A stretch of 64,000 bases of DNA from Candidatus Baldrarchaeum yapensis (lineage in GTDB: Archaea > Asgardarchaeota > Baldrarchaeia > Baldrarchaeales > Baldrarchaeaceae). The DNA lies in assembly GCA_016840465.1 (NCBI GenBank), contig JAEOSH010000001.1, positions 56,763-120,762 of the forward strand, read 5' to 3'. Within the stretch, counting starts at the first letter, position 1; each line of letters starts with the position of its first letter. The notes beneath the pieces are model-generated. The model was given only the letters and a program-made list of their open reading frames with translations, had not been told where the DNA came from and did no database searches. The translations under genes and the position numbers were made by a program. Of this stretch, positions 37,377 through 45,462 are shown piece by piece.

Positions 37377-38465
37377 CTAGAGAGGATTATAGGATATAAG
37401 TATGCGATCTGCTGTCGGATACTCTTCGACAATTCCTATTTTTATATTAGGTATCAGTCGTTTTATCTCGGTGGCAAGTTCCTCAACAATGCACCACGCG
37501 GTCTCCACACGACCCTTATTGAAATCTATCCCAACAAGTTCCTCGGGAATATCAAATTCCTCAATGAGAATTCGGCGAATTCTTATTAGTTTTGTGCATG
37601 TTGGTCGTTTGGGCTCGATGACCCCCTTTATTAGCAGTCCGTCCTCAGAGATTTCATCGTAAGGCTTTGCCACATTTCTTGCTCTTCTCAGTAATCTGTT
37701 CCTTAGTTGCACTGCATCTTTTAATCTGCTCGGGCAATAATGAACAGATATTGTCGAATTTTCGGCCGCCCATTTTAATATCTCAATGGCACATTCCTCA
37801 CTTCCTTCCACGGCCGCTAATGATCCTTCCTTCAATCGAAAACCTCTTTTTTTCAACTGCTCGGCATTAGTTTCGCTAAATTCAAACTCATTTAAATTTA
37901 AAAATTTAGCCCCAACATTTTCAAGATATTTGGCGAATTCCATCAATTGCTTTTCGTTACCCGGTATTGCCGGCATCTCCCCACCGACAGTAATTTTTGT
38001 CTTTGTAGCCAATGAAATTACGTGCCAATAAGGTTTAGCTGGGTGAAACCTCAGTTCATCAAGCCCCGCTTTTTCCAATTGTCTTAAAAGGCTGAGATTT
38101 ACACGAGTACCACTTGTATAGAGGTGTATATGAAACTCCTTCCCGAAGGTCTTCTTTAAGAGTTTTATGAACCTTAAAGTTCTTCTCGGTCTAACGAGGG
38201 GATCTCCCCCTGTTATTCCAGCACCAAGAGCGTCCATTAGTTTTGCCTCTTTAATAATATCGTCCTCTTTTTTAACTAAGAGTTCATTTGCATACACAAC
38301 ATCTTTCCATCGACGTTCCTCTGAGAGGGGACAATAATAGCATCTCCTATCGCACATTCCAGTTACGAAAAGTACTAACTTTGCGCCTTCCATGCATAAT
38401 TCGCAACCCCTTGCCAACTCTCCGACTAGTAAGGAGTTTGCAGGAGTCTTCACTATTCCTCGCAT
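37377..38465 (-). CDS. Radical SAM protein of unknown substrate
   Basis: This protein of about 362 residues has the radical SAM cluster motif CDRRCYYC (CxxxCxxC) near residue 44, a TGGDP-like glycine motif (GITGGDPLVRP), and an N-terminal CELC pair. The C-terminal half has no recognisable auxiliary cluster motif apart from scattered cysteines. The family resembles archaeal pyruvate-formate-lyase-activating-like proteins of unknown role. It overlaps neither neighbour and sits between a nucleotidyltransferase gene and pelA. Confidence 0.75.
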   Translation of the reverse strand: MRGIVKTPANSLLVGELARGCELCMEGAKLVLFVTGMCDRRCYYCPLSEERRWKDVVYANELLVKKEDDIIKEAKLMDALGAGITGGDPLVRPRRTLRFIKLLKKTFGKEFHIHLYTSGTRVNLSLLRQLEKAGLDELRFHPAKPYWHVISLATKTKITVGGEMPAIPGNEKQLMEFAKYLENVGAKFLNLNEFEFSETNAEQLKKRGFRLKEGSLAAVEGSEECAIEILKWAAENSTISVHYCPSRLKDAVQLRNRLLRRARNVAKPYDEISEDGLLIKGVIEPKRPTCTKLIRIRRILIEEFDIPEELVGIDFNKGRVETAWCIVEELATEIKRLIPNIKIGIVEEYPTADRILISYNPL

Positions 38466-38470
38466 AATGA

Positions 38471-39181
38471 TCACTTTTCAAAAATTCTTCTCCGAATAAT
38501 AGGATCCCTATCCGCCAGTTTCTTCAAATAACTTTCAAAGGTTTCATCTTTTGGTACTTCTCTTTTGAGATAAACACCCGTTCTGCCAATTGCATCTCTT
38601 CGTAGTAAAATCTTCACACGCTCTTCAACAACTTTTACGTCTACACCAAGAATATCTGCAACCTCCGATTCACGCCCCACGACGGGCATTTCTATATGCC
38701 CATACTCTGTCGGTATGATTAACATCAGTCGCTTATCCACACCTGGGACTCTTTTCCCTGCTAAGAGTTCTTCAACATTCAGGCATCCGCTAAATTTGTA
38801 AAACTCCCATTCATTTTCTCTTAATTCTGTCAAGGGGAAAGTCACGGAAGTCTTCTCATCGATGTATATATGAGCCTTTATACTATGCCATGGAGTTGCC
38901 TGCACGATTTCCCTAGAATATATTGGATATTCGGCAGAGGAGAGAACTAGTTCCACTTTGTAGGATGGAACCACAACTGGTATGAATATATCAATATCGC
39001 TATCCTTATTCACATCCCCTCTAGCAACACTGCCATGAACAATACTATCGAAACCATTATCTTTGAGGCACACCATTATTTTTACAGCCTTATCCCTTAA
39101 TTCCCGTAAAAGTTTCCACCTTTCGTCCGTGTATATTACCTCAATGGTATCACCTGATACTACTGGCTTCCTCCTTGTCAT
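38471..39181 (-). CDS. Minimal-type nucleotidyltransferase
   Basis: This 236-residue protein has the Pol-beta-fold signature GSVARGDVNKDSDIDIF near residue 50 (GSxARG followed by DxDxxI). A long C-terminal extension (residues 110-236) contains a winged-helix-like stretch. The family is conserved in archaea, but the substrate is unknown. It overlaps cutA by about 30 nt and ends 6 nt before the radical SAM gene. Confidence 0.75.
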   Translation of the reverse strand: MTRRKPVVSGDTIEVIYTDERWKLLRELRDKAVKIMVCLKDNGFDSIVHGSVARGDVNKDSDIDIFIPVVVPSYKVELVLSSAEYPIYSREIVQATPWHSIKAHIYIDEKTSVTFPLTELRENEWEFYKFSGCLNVEELLAGKRVPGVDKRLMLIIPTEYGHIEMPVVGRESEVADILGVDVKVVEERVKILLRRDAIGRTGVYLKREVPKDETFESYLKKLADRDPIIRRRIFEK

Positions 39182-39500
39182 TCACAACTTCACCAATCCA
39201 CTTCAAGTAGTCTTCTAATCCGTCGATTATCGGTAGAATAATTGCTTCAGGAACCTCATAAGGATGTTCCTTCTTTATGACAGAGATTGCAGATTTTGAT
39301 TTCTTTTTTGTTGTTTTTATCATGAGCACGTATTCAACTGCCTCTTCTATCTTTCCTTCCCACCAATAGAGGGATTTAGCATTTTCTAATATGCTAACAC
39401 ATGCAACTAATTTCCTGTCTAGCAACACCTTGGCGATTCTCAATGCTGATTCTCTAGAGGGTGTTGTGGTAATTATTAATACGTATTCTGGCGTTTCCAT
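39150..39500 (-). CDS. cutA: CutA1 divalent-ion tolerance protein
   Basis: This protein of about 116 residues matches the trimeric CutA1 family. It has an N-terminal TTTPSRESALRIAKVLLDRKLVACVSI segment, cited here as RIAKVLLDRKLVACV, then SLYWWEGKIEEA and the HPYEVPEAIILPI motif. CutA1 is linked to copper tolerance, though its exact role is unsettled. GGTGATGATT precedes ATG 39500. It is divergent from the site-2 protease gene across about 80 bp. Confidence 0.93.
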   Translation of the reverse strand: METPEYVLIITTTPSRESALRIAKVLLDRKLVACVSILENAKSLYWWEGKIEEAVEYVLMIKTTKKKSKSAISVIKKEHPYEVPEAIILPIIDGLEDYLKWIGEVVNDKEEASSIR

Positions 39501-39579
39501 AATCATCACCGGAATGCATTTCAGAAAGTTACTTATGAAGGTGGTGATATTTCTTCATGTTTGGCGTCAAGGTGGTTTC

Positions 39580-40746
39580 ATGATTGAGGCTTTCATCTAT
39601 ATACTCATCTTTTGGGCGACAATCGCAATGGTTTCGTCAATGATAGACCTGCGTAAGTATAATATTGAAGTATATCCTTTCGTCCTGAGCTTTAAGACAA
39701 AAAGACTCAATACCTTCATAAACAAGATTTCTACAAAGTATGTTTCCGTATGGAGAAAAATATGGACCGTCGGCGTTGTTATTTCACTATGCTTAATGGT
39801 ATTCGCAGTTTATTTGCTAATCGATAACCTAGTTGCAAGTTTTGAGTCGAGACCTATAACACCCGTTGCACCTTTAATTCCTGGGATTACAATAACGGGT
39901 TACACGCTGATATATGCACTTCTTGGAATCACAATAACAGCAATTTCGCACGAGCTTGCTCATGGAATCGCAGCAGGATCGGAGGGATTGAGAGTAAAAA
40001 GCACAGGATTGATAGTAATTGGGGTGTTATTTGGGGCGTTTGTTGAACTTGATGATAGGGAAGTAAAAAAACTAAGCCCTAAAAGGAGATTATACGTATT
40101 CTCCGCTGGCTCGGCATCAAACGTTGTTATCGCATTTCTCTTTCTTGCTCTAATAGCGACATTTCCCCTAATCATAAGCCCTATTTACAACACCTCCCCT
40201 ACCGGAGTCGTCGTTGTAGAATTGGTGAGCGATGGACCTGCGTATAAGGCTGGCATCACGAAGGGGGATGTTATAACGCACATAAATAATACTCCCATAA
40301 ACGGCGTTAACGATCTTAACAAGATTCTATCCAGAACATCTCCTAATGACACTGTAGTGGTAAGTACGCTGAGAGGGAATTTCACTGTAAGGTTATCTCC
40401 TTGTCCACGGAATTCATCGCGTGGTTATCTTGGAGTTTACGTTTTTGATTATTATAGTTCCAGAGTGCCCCTCCTTGAGAGCATTCTTACTCCTCTGTTT
40501 CCCTACCACATTTATGAAACTTTGCTATGGACGTTCATGATTTCCTTTAGTGTTGCGCTCTTTAATATGTTACCCATACCTCCCTTTGATGGTGATAGAC
40601 TCTTAGCGTCAATTCTTGAAGCGTTTAATATCAGGAAGAACATAAGAAACTACGTAAGGGTGACTGTTGCATGTATTTGTACTATTCTACTGCTATTAAA
40701 CATCATATTTACCTTTATGTCGTTTGGAATTGTGATTTTCTCGTAA
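39580..40746 (+). CDS. Site-2 protease family M50 metalloprotease with PDZ domain
   Basis: This polytopic membrane protease of about 388 residues has the zinc motif HELAH in a transmembrane segment (ITAISHELAHGIAAG). A PDZ domain follows (VVELVSDGPAYKAGITKGDVI), and then a second catalytic motif (NMLPIPPFDGDRLL). It cleaves substrates within the membrane. I chose ATG 39580, which has GGTGG 6 nt upstream, and discarded a longer frame that overlaps cutA. Confidence 0.9.
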   Translation: MIEAFIYILIFWATIAMVSSMIDLRKYNIEVYPFVLSFKTKRLNTFINKISTKYVSVWRKIWTVGVVISLCLMVFAVYLLIDNLVASFESRPITPVAPLIPGITITGYTLIYALLGITITAISHELAHGIAAGSEGLRVKSTGLIVIGVLFGAFVELDDREVKKLSPKRRLYVFSAGSASNVVIAFLFLALIATFPLIISPIYNTSPTGVVVVELVSDGPAYKAGITKGDVITHINNTPINGVNDLNKILSRTSPNDTVVVSTLRGNFTVRLSPCPRNSSRGYLGVYVFDYYSSRVPLLESILTPLFPYHIYETLLWTFMISFSVALFNMLPIPPFDGDRLLASILEAFNIRKNIRNYVRVTVACICTILLLLNIIFTFMSFGIVIFS

Positions 40747-40836
40747 ATATATGCAAGCCTTCCACTTGAGATAATTAGCGATTTTGGTTTTTGTTGCTTG
40801 ACTCTTCACACAAGAAATATGGCATCAGACGTTAAG

Positions 40837-40843
40837 TTTATAT
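40837..40843 (+). promoter_or_regulatory. TATA box of the permuted 5S rRNA gene
   Basis: TTTATAT, preceded by purines (AAG), lies 25-31 nt upstream of the terminal helix that begins at 40868. This is the spacing expected for an archaeal TATA box, and it indicates that the permuted order is the transcribed unit. Confidence 0.65.
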
Positions 40844-40867
40844 GGAGGCTCAACTTCCGCAATTACT

Positions 40868-41027
40868 GGTGCAACGCCGCGTGAGAGTTAAGCCTCCGCA
40901 CGTTCCCGGGAGTACTGTCCTCCGCGAGGGGACGGGAAACCGGGAAGCTGCTCACCCACATGGGTGGGCGGCCATAGTGCGGAGGGCAACACCCGTTCCC
41001 ATTCCGACCACGGAACGGCGTTGCACC
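40868..41027 (+). rRNA. rrf: Circularly permuted 5S ribosomal RNA gene
   Basis: All 5S rRNA elements are present but in swapped order. First comes the 3' half (AGTTAAGCC, TTCCCGGGAGTACTG, GCGAGGGGACGGGAAACCGGG), then the 5' half (GGGTGGGCGGCC, CACCCGTTCCCATTCCGAC, CACGGA). Helix I pairs 40962-40972 with 40947-40957 and is closed by an ACAT loop that joins the native ends. Helix II pairs 40893-40901 with 40978-40986. The new ends form a 12-bp helix (40868-40879 with 41016-41027). A full BHB follows: central helix 40880-40883/41009-41012, bulges AG^A (40884-40886) and GA^A (41013-41015), outer helix 40887-40889/41006-41008. Joining A41014 to A40886 restores CACGGAAGUUAAGCC, the normal archaeal sequence. 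Confidence 0.93.
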
Positions 41028-41100
41028 GCTCCTTCTAATACTTTATAAGTGGTGTCGGATACAAGTAATAACCATGAGCGATGATAAGATGCCGTAGAGG

Positions 41101-42261
41101 ATGATAATTGTGCAACCACTTGTTCAGGAAGAGAGCACATTTGTACAATGGCTGATATTGTTATTCTTCATGATATCCATATTTATGTCAATGTTTTATG
41201 AGAAGATTAGATTTTCCGCTGGAATCAGACAGATAAAGATGGAGTTAATGAAGTTGGAAAGGCTCGCGAAAAACGGAAAAGAGTTGGTAATAAATGCAGT
41301 AAAGGAAATAGGGAAGCCCGGGTTTGATCCAAGTAATAGAATCTTAGAGTTCTTAGAGTTCTTTATGATAGAGCCAGTAGATAGAGATCCTTTTGGTATC
41401 ATGAAAAAGCTAGAGCATCTGATTAATCTGAGAAGGGACGTTTTCCGCAGGTTTCTATCTGAAGTCGCGCCAAATGCGTCGAGGGATGAACGTGCAAACC
41501 TGGAGGGCGCATTAGAGGCCACAATTGTGATAGATTACTTATTTAGACTTGTGAGGCATTATTTGATACTCAGCGAGAGAACTAAGAGTTACATTCTAGT
41601 TGCACAACTGCAGTTGCAACTACCGCTTGTGATGAGATATGCAAAGGCGTACTTTGAGGCTTTAAAGGCATTTAAAGATGGAAAACCGATAGGAGATGGT
41701 ATAGGTGTACTTGTGGCAACGAAATTCGTGTACGATCTTGCGAAGGACGGAGAAAGTAGGGTGACCTTTAAGGAAATCGTAGAAGATACATTGGTTACCG
41801 AGGTAATGTTTGAGGGACGAAAGATTTTCGTTGTAAGAGCAAAGGGACCTGGAGCGTTCGTTGGAAAGCCAGGCGATGCAATTGTTAAAATCATAGAAGA
41901 CTGTAAAGGAAAAAATGACATATCTAGGATCATTATGATCGATGCTGCATTGAAACTTGAAGGAGAGCGTAGCGGTGAGGTTGCTGAGGGTGTTGGGGCA
42001 GCAATAGGTGGCATAGGTGTTGACAGGTTTAAGATAGAGGAAATAGCTACAAAATATGGGATTCCTCTTGATGCAATAATAATTAAGGAGTCCCTAGAGG
42101 AGGCCATTAGCCCACTCAAAAAGGAGATTTTTGAGAGTGTAAATGAGGTAATAAAAAGAATAAAAAGAATTATTCTCCAGTCGACAAAACCCGGGGATGC
42201 AATCATACTTGCTGGTATTGGTAATGCTGCTGGGATAGGCTTCATGAAGCTTTCTTCCTGA
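41101..42261 (+). CDS. DUF1512 family archaeal membrane-anchored protein
   Basis: This 386-residue protein has one N-terminal membrane helix (FVQWLILLFFMISIFMSMFYE) and a large cytoplasmic part that matches the archaeal DUF1512 family. Diagnostic stretches include GPGAFVGKPGDAIVKI, GVGAAIGGIGVDRFKIEEIA and the C-terminal GDAIILAGIGNAAGIG. The function is unknown. It is transcribed from just downstream of the 5S locus, with GTAGAGG before the ATG, and is followed by three short-spaced genes. Confidence 0.8.
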   Translation: MIIVQPLVQEESTFVQWLILLFFMISIFMSMFYEKIRFSAGIRQIKMELMKLERLAKNGKELVINAVKEIGKPGFDPSNRILEFLEFFMIEPVDRDPFGIMKKLEHLINLRRDVFRRFLSEVAPNASRDERANLEGALEATIVIDYLFRLVRHYLILSERTKSYILVAQLQLQLPLVMRYAKAYFEALKAFKDGKPIGDGIGVLVATKFVYDLAKDGESRVTFKEIVEDTLVTEVMFEGRKIFVVRAKGPGAFVGKPGDAIVKIIEDCKGKNDISRIIMIDAALKLEGERSGEVAEGVGAAIGGIGVDRFKIEEIATKYGIPLDAIIIKESLEEAISPLKKEIFESVNEVIKRIKRIILQSTKPGDAIILAGIGNAAGIGFMKLSS

Positions 42262-42273
42262 TGGTGATGCCAT

Positions 42274-42663
42274 ATGAAAAGATCTTTAATGTCATTGTCG
42301 ATTATGCTCCTCATGTTAGTGGTCTTCTCTGTTATAATATATTTACTTCTTAACTTTGTGGCCACAATGCAAGAGTCTTCGATTTCTCTGTTTATGATGA
42401 TTTTTACGATCCTTATTATTTACTTGATCCTTTTACCAGTAATATCTCAGTTCGCTAGAATGTATAGAGTGGCAAAAATGAGGCAGATTATGCCTTCTCT
42501 GCTGTCGGTGATAAAATGTCAAGATTGCAATTATGTTCTCGTTAGGGAATTTTTAACGGGAGATTATGTGTTTAAGAACGTCGGAAAATGTTATAAGTGC
42601 GGCGGTAATCTCTACATAGACGCAATATACTTAACATCCGAAAAGAAAGGAAAGGGTGCATAA
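42274..42663 (+). CDS. Two-helix membrane protein with zinc ribbon
   Basis: I do not recognise this 129-residue protein as a named family. It has two N-terminal hydrophobic helices (residues 8-30 and 38-60) and a soluble C-terminal zinc-ribbon-like module with CQDC and CYKCGG pairs about 33 residues apart. It sits 12 nt after the DUF1512 gene and 3 nt before the UPF0173 gene, so it is probably co-expressed with them. Confidence 0.6.
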   Translation: MKRSLMSLSIMLLMLVVFSVIIYLLLNFVATMQESSISLFMMIFTILIIYLILLPVISQFARMYRVAKMRQIMPSLLSVIKCQDCNYVLVREFLTGDYVFKNVGKCYKCGGNLYIDAIYLTSEKKGKGA

Positions 42664-42666
42664 AAT

Positions 42667-43344
42667 ATGGCGGTGAAACTTACATTCTTAGGTCATGCAG
42701 CATTCAAGATAGATCATGGCGATAAAACTATTCTTATAGATCCCTTCATAACTGGCAATCCTCTCTGCCCGATCAAAGTCGAGGATATAAGGAAGTGCGA
42801 CATAATTCTCGTAACACACGATCATGGAGACCATTTAGGGGACACCATAAAGATCGCGAAAAATACTGGTGCAAAAGTGGTTGCAATATACGATTTAGGA
42901 GTATTTATAGAGAAAAATGGCGTCACCAATGTTATAGGAATGAATATTGGTGGTTCGACCGATATAGACGGAATTAAAGTGACAATGGTAAAGGCGTTCC
43001 ATAGTGCCGAGAGAGGCGCTCCCGTTGGCTATATCATAAGGTTAGGAAATGTTGCAATTTACCACGCAGGCGATACTGACGTATTCTACGATATGAAGTT
43101 AATAGGAGATCTCTATCGACCGGATGTAGCATTACTTCCAATATCAGGATACTACACGATGGGACCCTTGGAGGCCGCATACGCTACCCAATTAATAAAG
43201 CCGAAGATTGCTATTCCCATGCATTACAATACCTTTCCAGTAATTAAGCAAGATCCAAACGTGTTCGCAGAGAATGTAAAGAAATTATGCCCCGAGGTTG
43301 AGGTTAAAATACTAAATCCCGGAGAGACGATTACCATTGGATGA
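42667..43344 (+). CDS. UPF0173 metal-dependent hydrolase (metallo-beta-lactamase fold)
   Basis: This 225-residue protein of the UPF0173 family has the THDHGDHLGD metal motif near residue 50, HAGDTD near residue 140 and the C-terminal IPMHYNTFP motif. The fold is metallo-beta-lactamase, related to UlaG. The substrate is unknown. It overlaps the next gene by 8 nt. Confidence 0.88.
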   Translation: MAVKLTFLGHAAFKIDHGDKTILIDPFITGNPLCPIKVEDIRKCDIILVTHDHGDHLGDTIKIAKNTGAKVVAIYDLGVFIEKNGVTNVIGMNIGGSTDIDGIKVTMVKAFHSAERGAPVGYIIRLGNVAIYHAGDTDVFYDMKLIGDLYRPDVALLPISGYYTMGPLEAAYATQLIKPKIAIPMHYNTFPVIKQDPNVFAENVKKLCPEVEVKILNPGETITIG

Positions 43345-43843
43345 GTTCAAACTCAAAAAAGTCGGAGTTGCGGGCACGTTTGATAAACTGCATAAGGGTC
43401 ACAAACTTTTACTTTTAACGGCATTTTCTGCAGGAGAAAGAGTAATAATAGGTATTACTTCCGAGAAGTTGATAAAGGGCAAGAAAATGTGCCAAAAGAT
43501 AGCCCCATTTGACGAGAGAGTTAAAAAGGTAAAGGAATTTCTCTCAAGCCGAGGCTTTAAGGATTATAATATAATTAAATTAGACGATCCTTATGGTCCC
43601 GCAATTAATGATCCCTCGATGGACGGATTAGTTGTAACTAGGGAAACCTTAAACAACGCACTCGCTATTAACAAGATTAGAATAAAACAGGGAATGAAAC
43701 CACTTACCTTAATAGTGGTTCCATTGGTACTTGCCGAGGATGGACTTCCAATATCCTCTACTCGTATAAGACTAGGAGAAATAGATGAGAACGGAAAATT
43801 GAAGACGTATTCAGGAGGTTTATGTCGCAATCGAAAGGTGTGA
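43337..43843 (+). CDS. coaD: Phosphopantetheine adenylyltransferase, archaeal type
   Basis: This 168-residue cytidylyltransferase-fold protein has the nucleotide motif GTFDKLHKGHKLLL near residue 12 and the C-terminal ISSTRIRLGEID motif. The archaeal enzyme converts 4'-phosphopantetheine and ATP to dephospho-CoA. The start is a TTG at 43337 within the UPF0173 3' end. A structured RNA follows 43 nt downstream. Confidence 0.88.
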   Translation: MDEFKLKKVGVAGTFDKLHKGHKLLLLTAFSAGERVIIGITSEKLIKGKKMCQKIAPFDERVKKVKEFLSSRGFKDYNIIKLDDPYGPAINDPSMDGLVVTRETLNNALAINKIRIKQGMKPLTLIVVPLVLAEDGLPISSTRIRLGEIDENGKLKTYSGGLCRNRKV

Positions 43844-43885
43844 GAAGGACTACCTTTTTATTCCGTGTGGAATAATAAGTAATAA

Positions 43886-44102
43886 GCACCCCGCCGCGAA
43901 ATCCGTGCTTGATGGGCTCCCGCACTTTTGAGGCGCGGTGCGTCACCGCATACCGATGAGTGCGGAGTCAACCCAGGCACGGGACAGGCGGGGTGCAGGG
44001 GTGGGTGCAGTAAGGGCCCACTACAAGAGAGCCCAGTGGAGAGCGGCGTATGCCGCCCAGTGACACTGGGTGTTAGTCATGTGGGCCACATGCACCCACC
44101 CC
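43886..44102 (+). ncRNA. Two-hairpin H/ACA-type pseudouridylation guide RNA (candidate)
   Basis: These 217 nt fold into two similar units. Hairpin A has lower stem TCCGTGC/GCACGGG (43902-43908/43977-43983) followed directly by ACA (43984-43986), a pocket, upper stem 43917-43925/43960-43967, a GA-rich kink-turn-like loop and a GCGGTG-CGT-CACCGC cap. Hairpin B has lower stem GGCCCAC/GTGGGCC (44015-44021/44081-44087) followed directly by ACA (44088-44090), a 9-10 nt pocket, upper stem CCCAGTG/CACTGGG, a GAGA/GUGA kink-turn-like loop and a GCGGC-GTAT-GCCGC cap. The upper stem-to-ACA distance is about 15-16 nt in both. Outer helices of 10 bp (43886-43895/43987-43996) and 12 bp (43998-44009/44091-44102) enclose the ACA boxes, which is atypical. 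A TTTTTAT box lies near 43855-43861. Confidence 0.6.
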
Positions 44103-44121
44103 AACTTCGTGGTGGTAGCGG

Positions 44122-44970
44122 TTGCGTGTAAAGGTAAAATCATTGAGGGAAATGCTTAAGGAAATTTTTGGTGAAGACATCCCCGCAGACATTCCGAGAA
44201 AATATAAAATTTATGGAGATATTGCTGTAGTTAAGATACCAAGCAAATACCGCCACTTGAAGAAAGAGATTGGAGATCTTATTCTAAAGAACGACCCACG
44301 GATTAGATCGGTCGTAAATATTGAGAAAATTCATGGAACTTTCCGAGAGCCAATAGCTGAGGTCATCGCAGGGGACCCGAATACCGTTACGACTATCATT
44401 GAAAATTCATGTAGGTTCAAGCTTGATGTCGCCAAGCTTATGTTTTGCTTAGGGAACCAGCATGAGCGCGTGCGATTGGCGAATATAGTTTTTTCCGATG
44501 AGGTAGTTGTCGATATGTTCGCGGGGGTCGGACAATTTTCAATACCGATAGCGGTACATTGCAAACCGGAGAGAATATTTGCAATAGAAATTAATCCCAC
44601 AGCGTTTCGCTTCTTAGTAGAAAATATATTTATCAATCACGTCGAGGAAGTAATTTTCCCGATATTGGGCAATTGTAGAGAGGTAATTCCTGCATTCCTG
44701 AAAGGACGTGCCGATAGGATAATAATGGGGTTCATTGAGTACACAAACAGATACTTGGATGCCGCGCTTGTGGCTTTGAGGGATAAAGGAGGAATCATAC
44801 ACTTTCATAACGTTTATAATTCGGAGGACGCTATTGAGATGGCGATTTCCGATATAAAGGATGCCGCAGAAAGATCTAGAAGGAGACTCGTAAAAGTAAT
44901 ACACAAGCGTATAGTGAAGGAGTATGGGCCCAAGCTTGTACATGTTGTGATAGATGCAAAAATAAAATGA
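44122..44970 (+). CDS. Trm5/TYW2-family tRNA-modifying enzyme, probably Taw2
   Basis: This 282-residue class I methyltransferase-fold protein has the SAM motif VVDMFAGVGQFSIPIA near residue 130, then AIEINPTAFRFLVENI. The catalytic-region motif is DRIIMGFIEYT. True Trm5 proteins have an N-L/P-P motif here, whereas the aminocarboxypropyl transferase Taw2 has an MGY/F-type motif, so wybutosine synthesis on tRNA-Phe is the better guess. The start is a TTG at 44122, only 20 nt after the H/ACA-like RNA. Confidence 0.78.
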   Translation: MRVKVKSLREMLKEIFGEDIPADIPRKYKIYGDIAVVKIPSKYRHLKKEIGDLILKNDPRIRSVVNIEKIHGTFREPIAEVIAGDPNTVTTIIENSCRFKLDVAKLMFCLGNQHERVRLANIVFSDEVVVDMFAGVGQFSIPIAVHCKPERIFAIEINPTAFRFLVENIFINHVEEVIFPILGNCREVIPAFLKGRADRIIMGFIEYTNRYLDAALVALRDKGGIIHFHNVYNSEDAIEMAISDIKDAAERSRRRLVKVIHKRIVKEYGPKLVHVVIDAKIK

Positions 44971-45042
44971 TAGAAAGTAGTTACGAGATATGTGTCATAA
45001 AACAATTGTTTCAACAAAAATGTACAAATAGAGGTAAGCAGG

Positions 45043-45462
45043 ATGGCAAAGATAATAGATGACGAAAAATTGCTGAAGTTGTTTGATGCCCTTAGAGAGT
45101 CCTCTGAAAAGGGAATACCAATAATCGTGGAAGGAAAACGCGATGAGGATGCTCTGCGAAGTATTGGTATTTGTGGCCAGATAATTAAAGTCGCTGGTCA
45201 AGGTCCATTGAAAGTGGTGGATTCGATGATATCCTCAGGACGAATACCTTCTTCCGTCATAATACTAACTGATCTGGATAGGAAGGGTGACCTGCTTGCA
45301 AGTATGCTTGATGACCTCCTCAGATCGTATGGTATTGTTCCAATTAATGAGTTCAGGTATGAACTCAGAAAAATCGTCGGAGGGCGCATAAAGGGAATTG
45401 AGGAGTTGACTTATCTCCTCGAATTTATCGAGAGAAATTCCCGGAGGCGATACGATGAATAA
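45043..45462 (+). CDS. Small Toprim-domain protein (UPF0292-like)
   Basis: This 139-residue protein is a minimal Toprim domain with IIVEGKRDEDALRSIG near residue 28 and ILTDLDRKGDLLA near residue 75. These are the conserved Glu and the DxD motif that bind magnesium. Archaeal stand-alone Toprim proteins of this type have unknown roles in nucleic acid processing. It overlaps dnaG by 8 nt. Confidence 0.85.
   Translation: MAKIIDDEKLLKLFDALRESSEKGIPIIVEGKRDEDALRSIGICGQIIKVAGQGPLKVVDSMISSGRIPSSVIILTDLDRKGDLLASMLDDLLRSYGIVPINEFRYELRKIVGGRIKGIEELTYLLEFIERNSRRRYDE

Noticed and set aside
40868-41027. Reading the 5S locus as broken pieces of two tandem 5S copies
   Set aside because: Each half occurs once. 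The native ends are capped by a 4-nt loop that closes a perfect 11-bp helix I, the new ends pair perfectly over 12 bp, and the BHB restores the exact consensus. Random fragments would not give this.
41073-41100. C/D box sRNA or short upstream ORF before the DUF1512 gene
   Set aside because: There are two GATGA-like boxes but no properly spaced CTGA boxes or terminal stem, and the 7-codon frame has no supporting evidence.
43886-44102. RNase P RNA
   Set aside because: The universal RNase P elements (GAGGAAAGUCC-like CR-I and ACAGAA-containing CR-V) are missing in both strands and in permuted order. The repeated hairpin-ACA layout fits H/ACA better.
43928-44131. A 67-residue reading frame overlapping the H/ACA-like RNA
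   Set aside because: It coincides with the strongly paired RNA, has no ribosome-binding site and its composition reflects the GC-rich stems.
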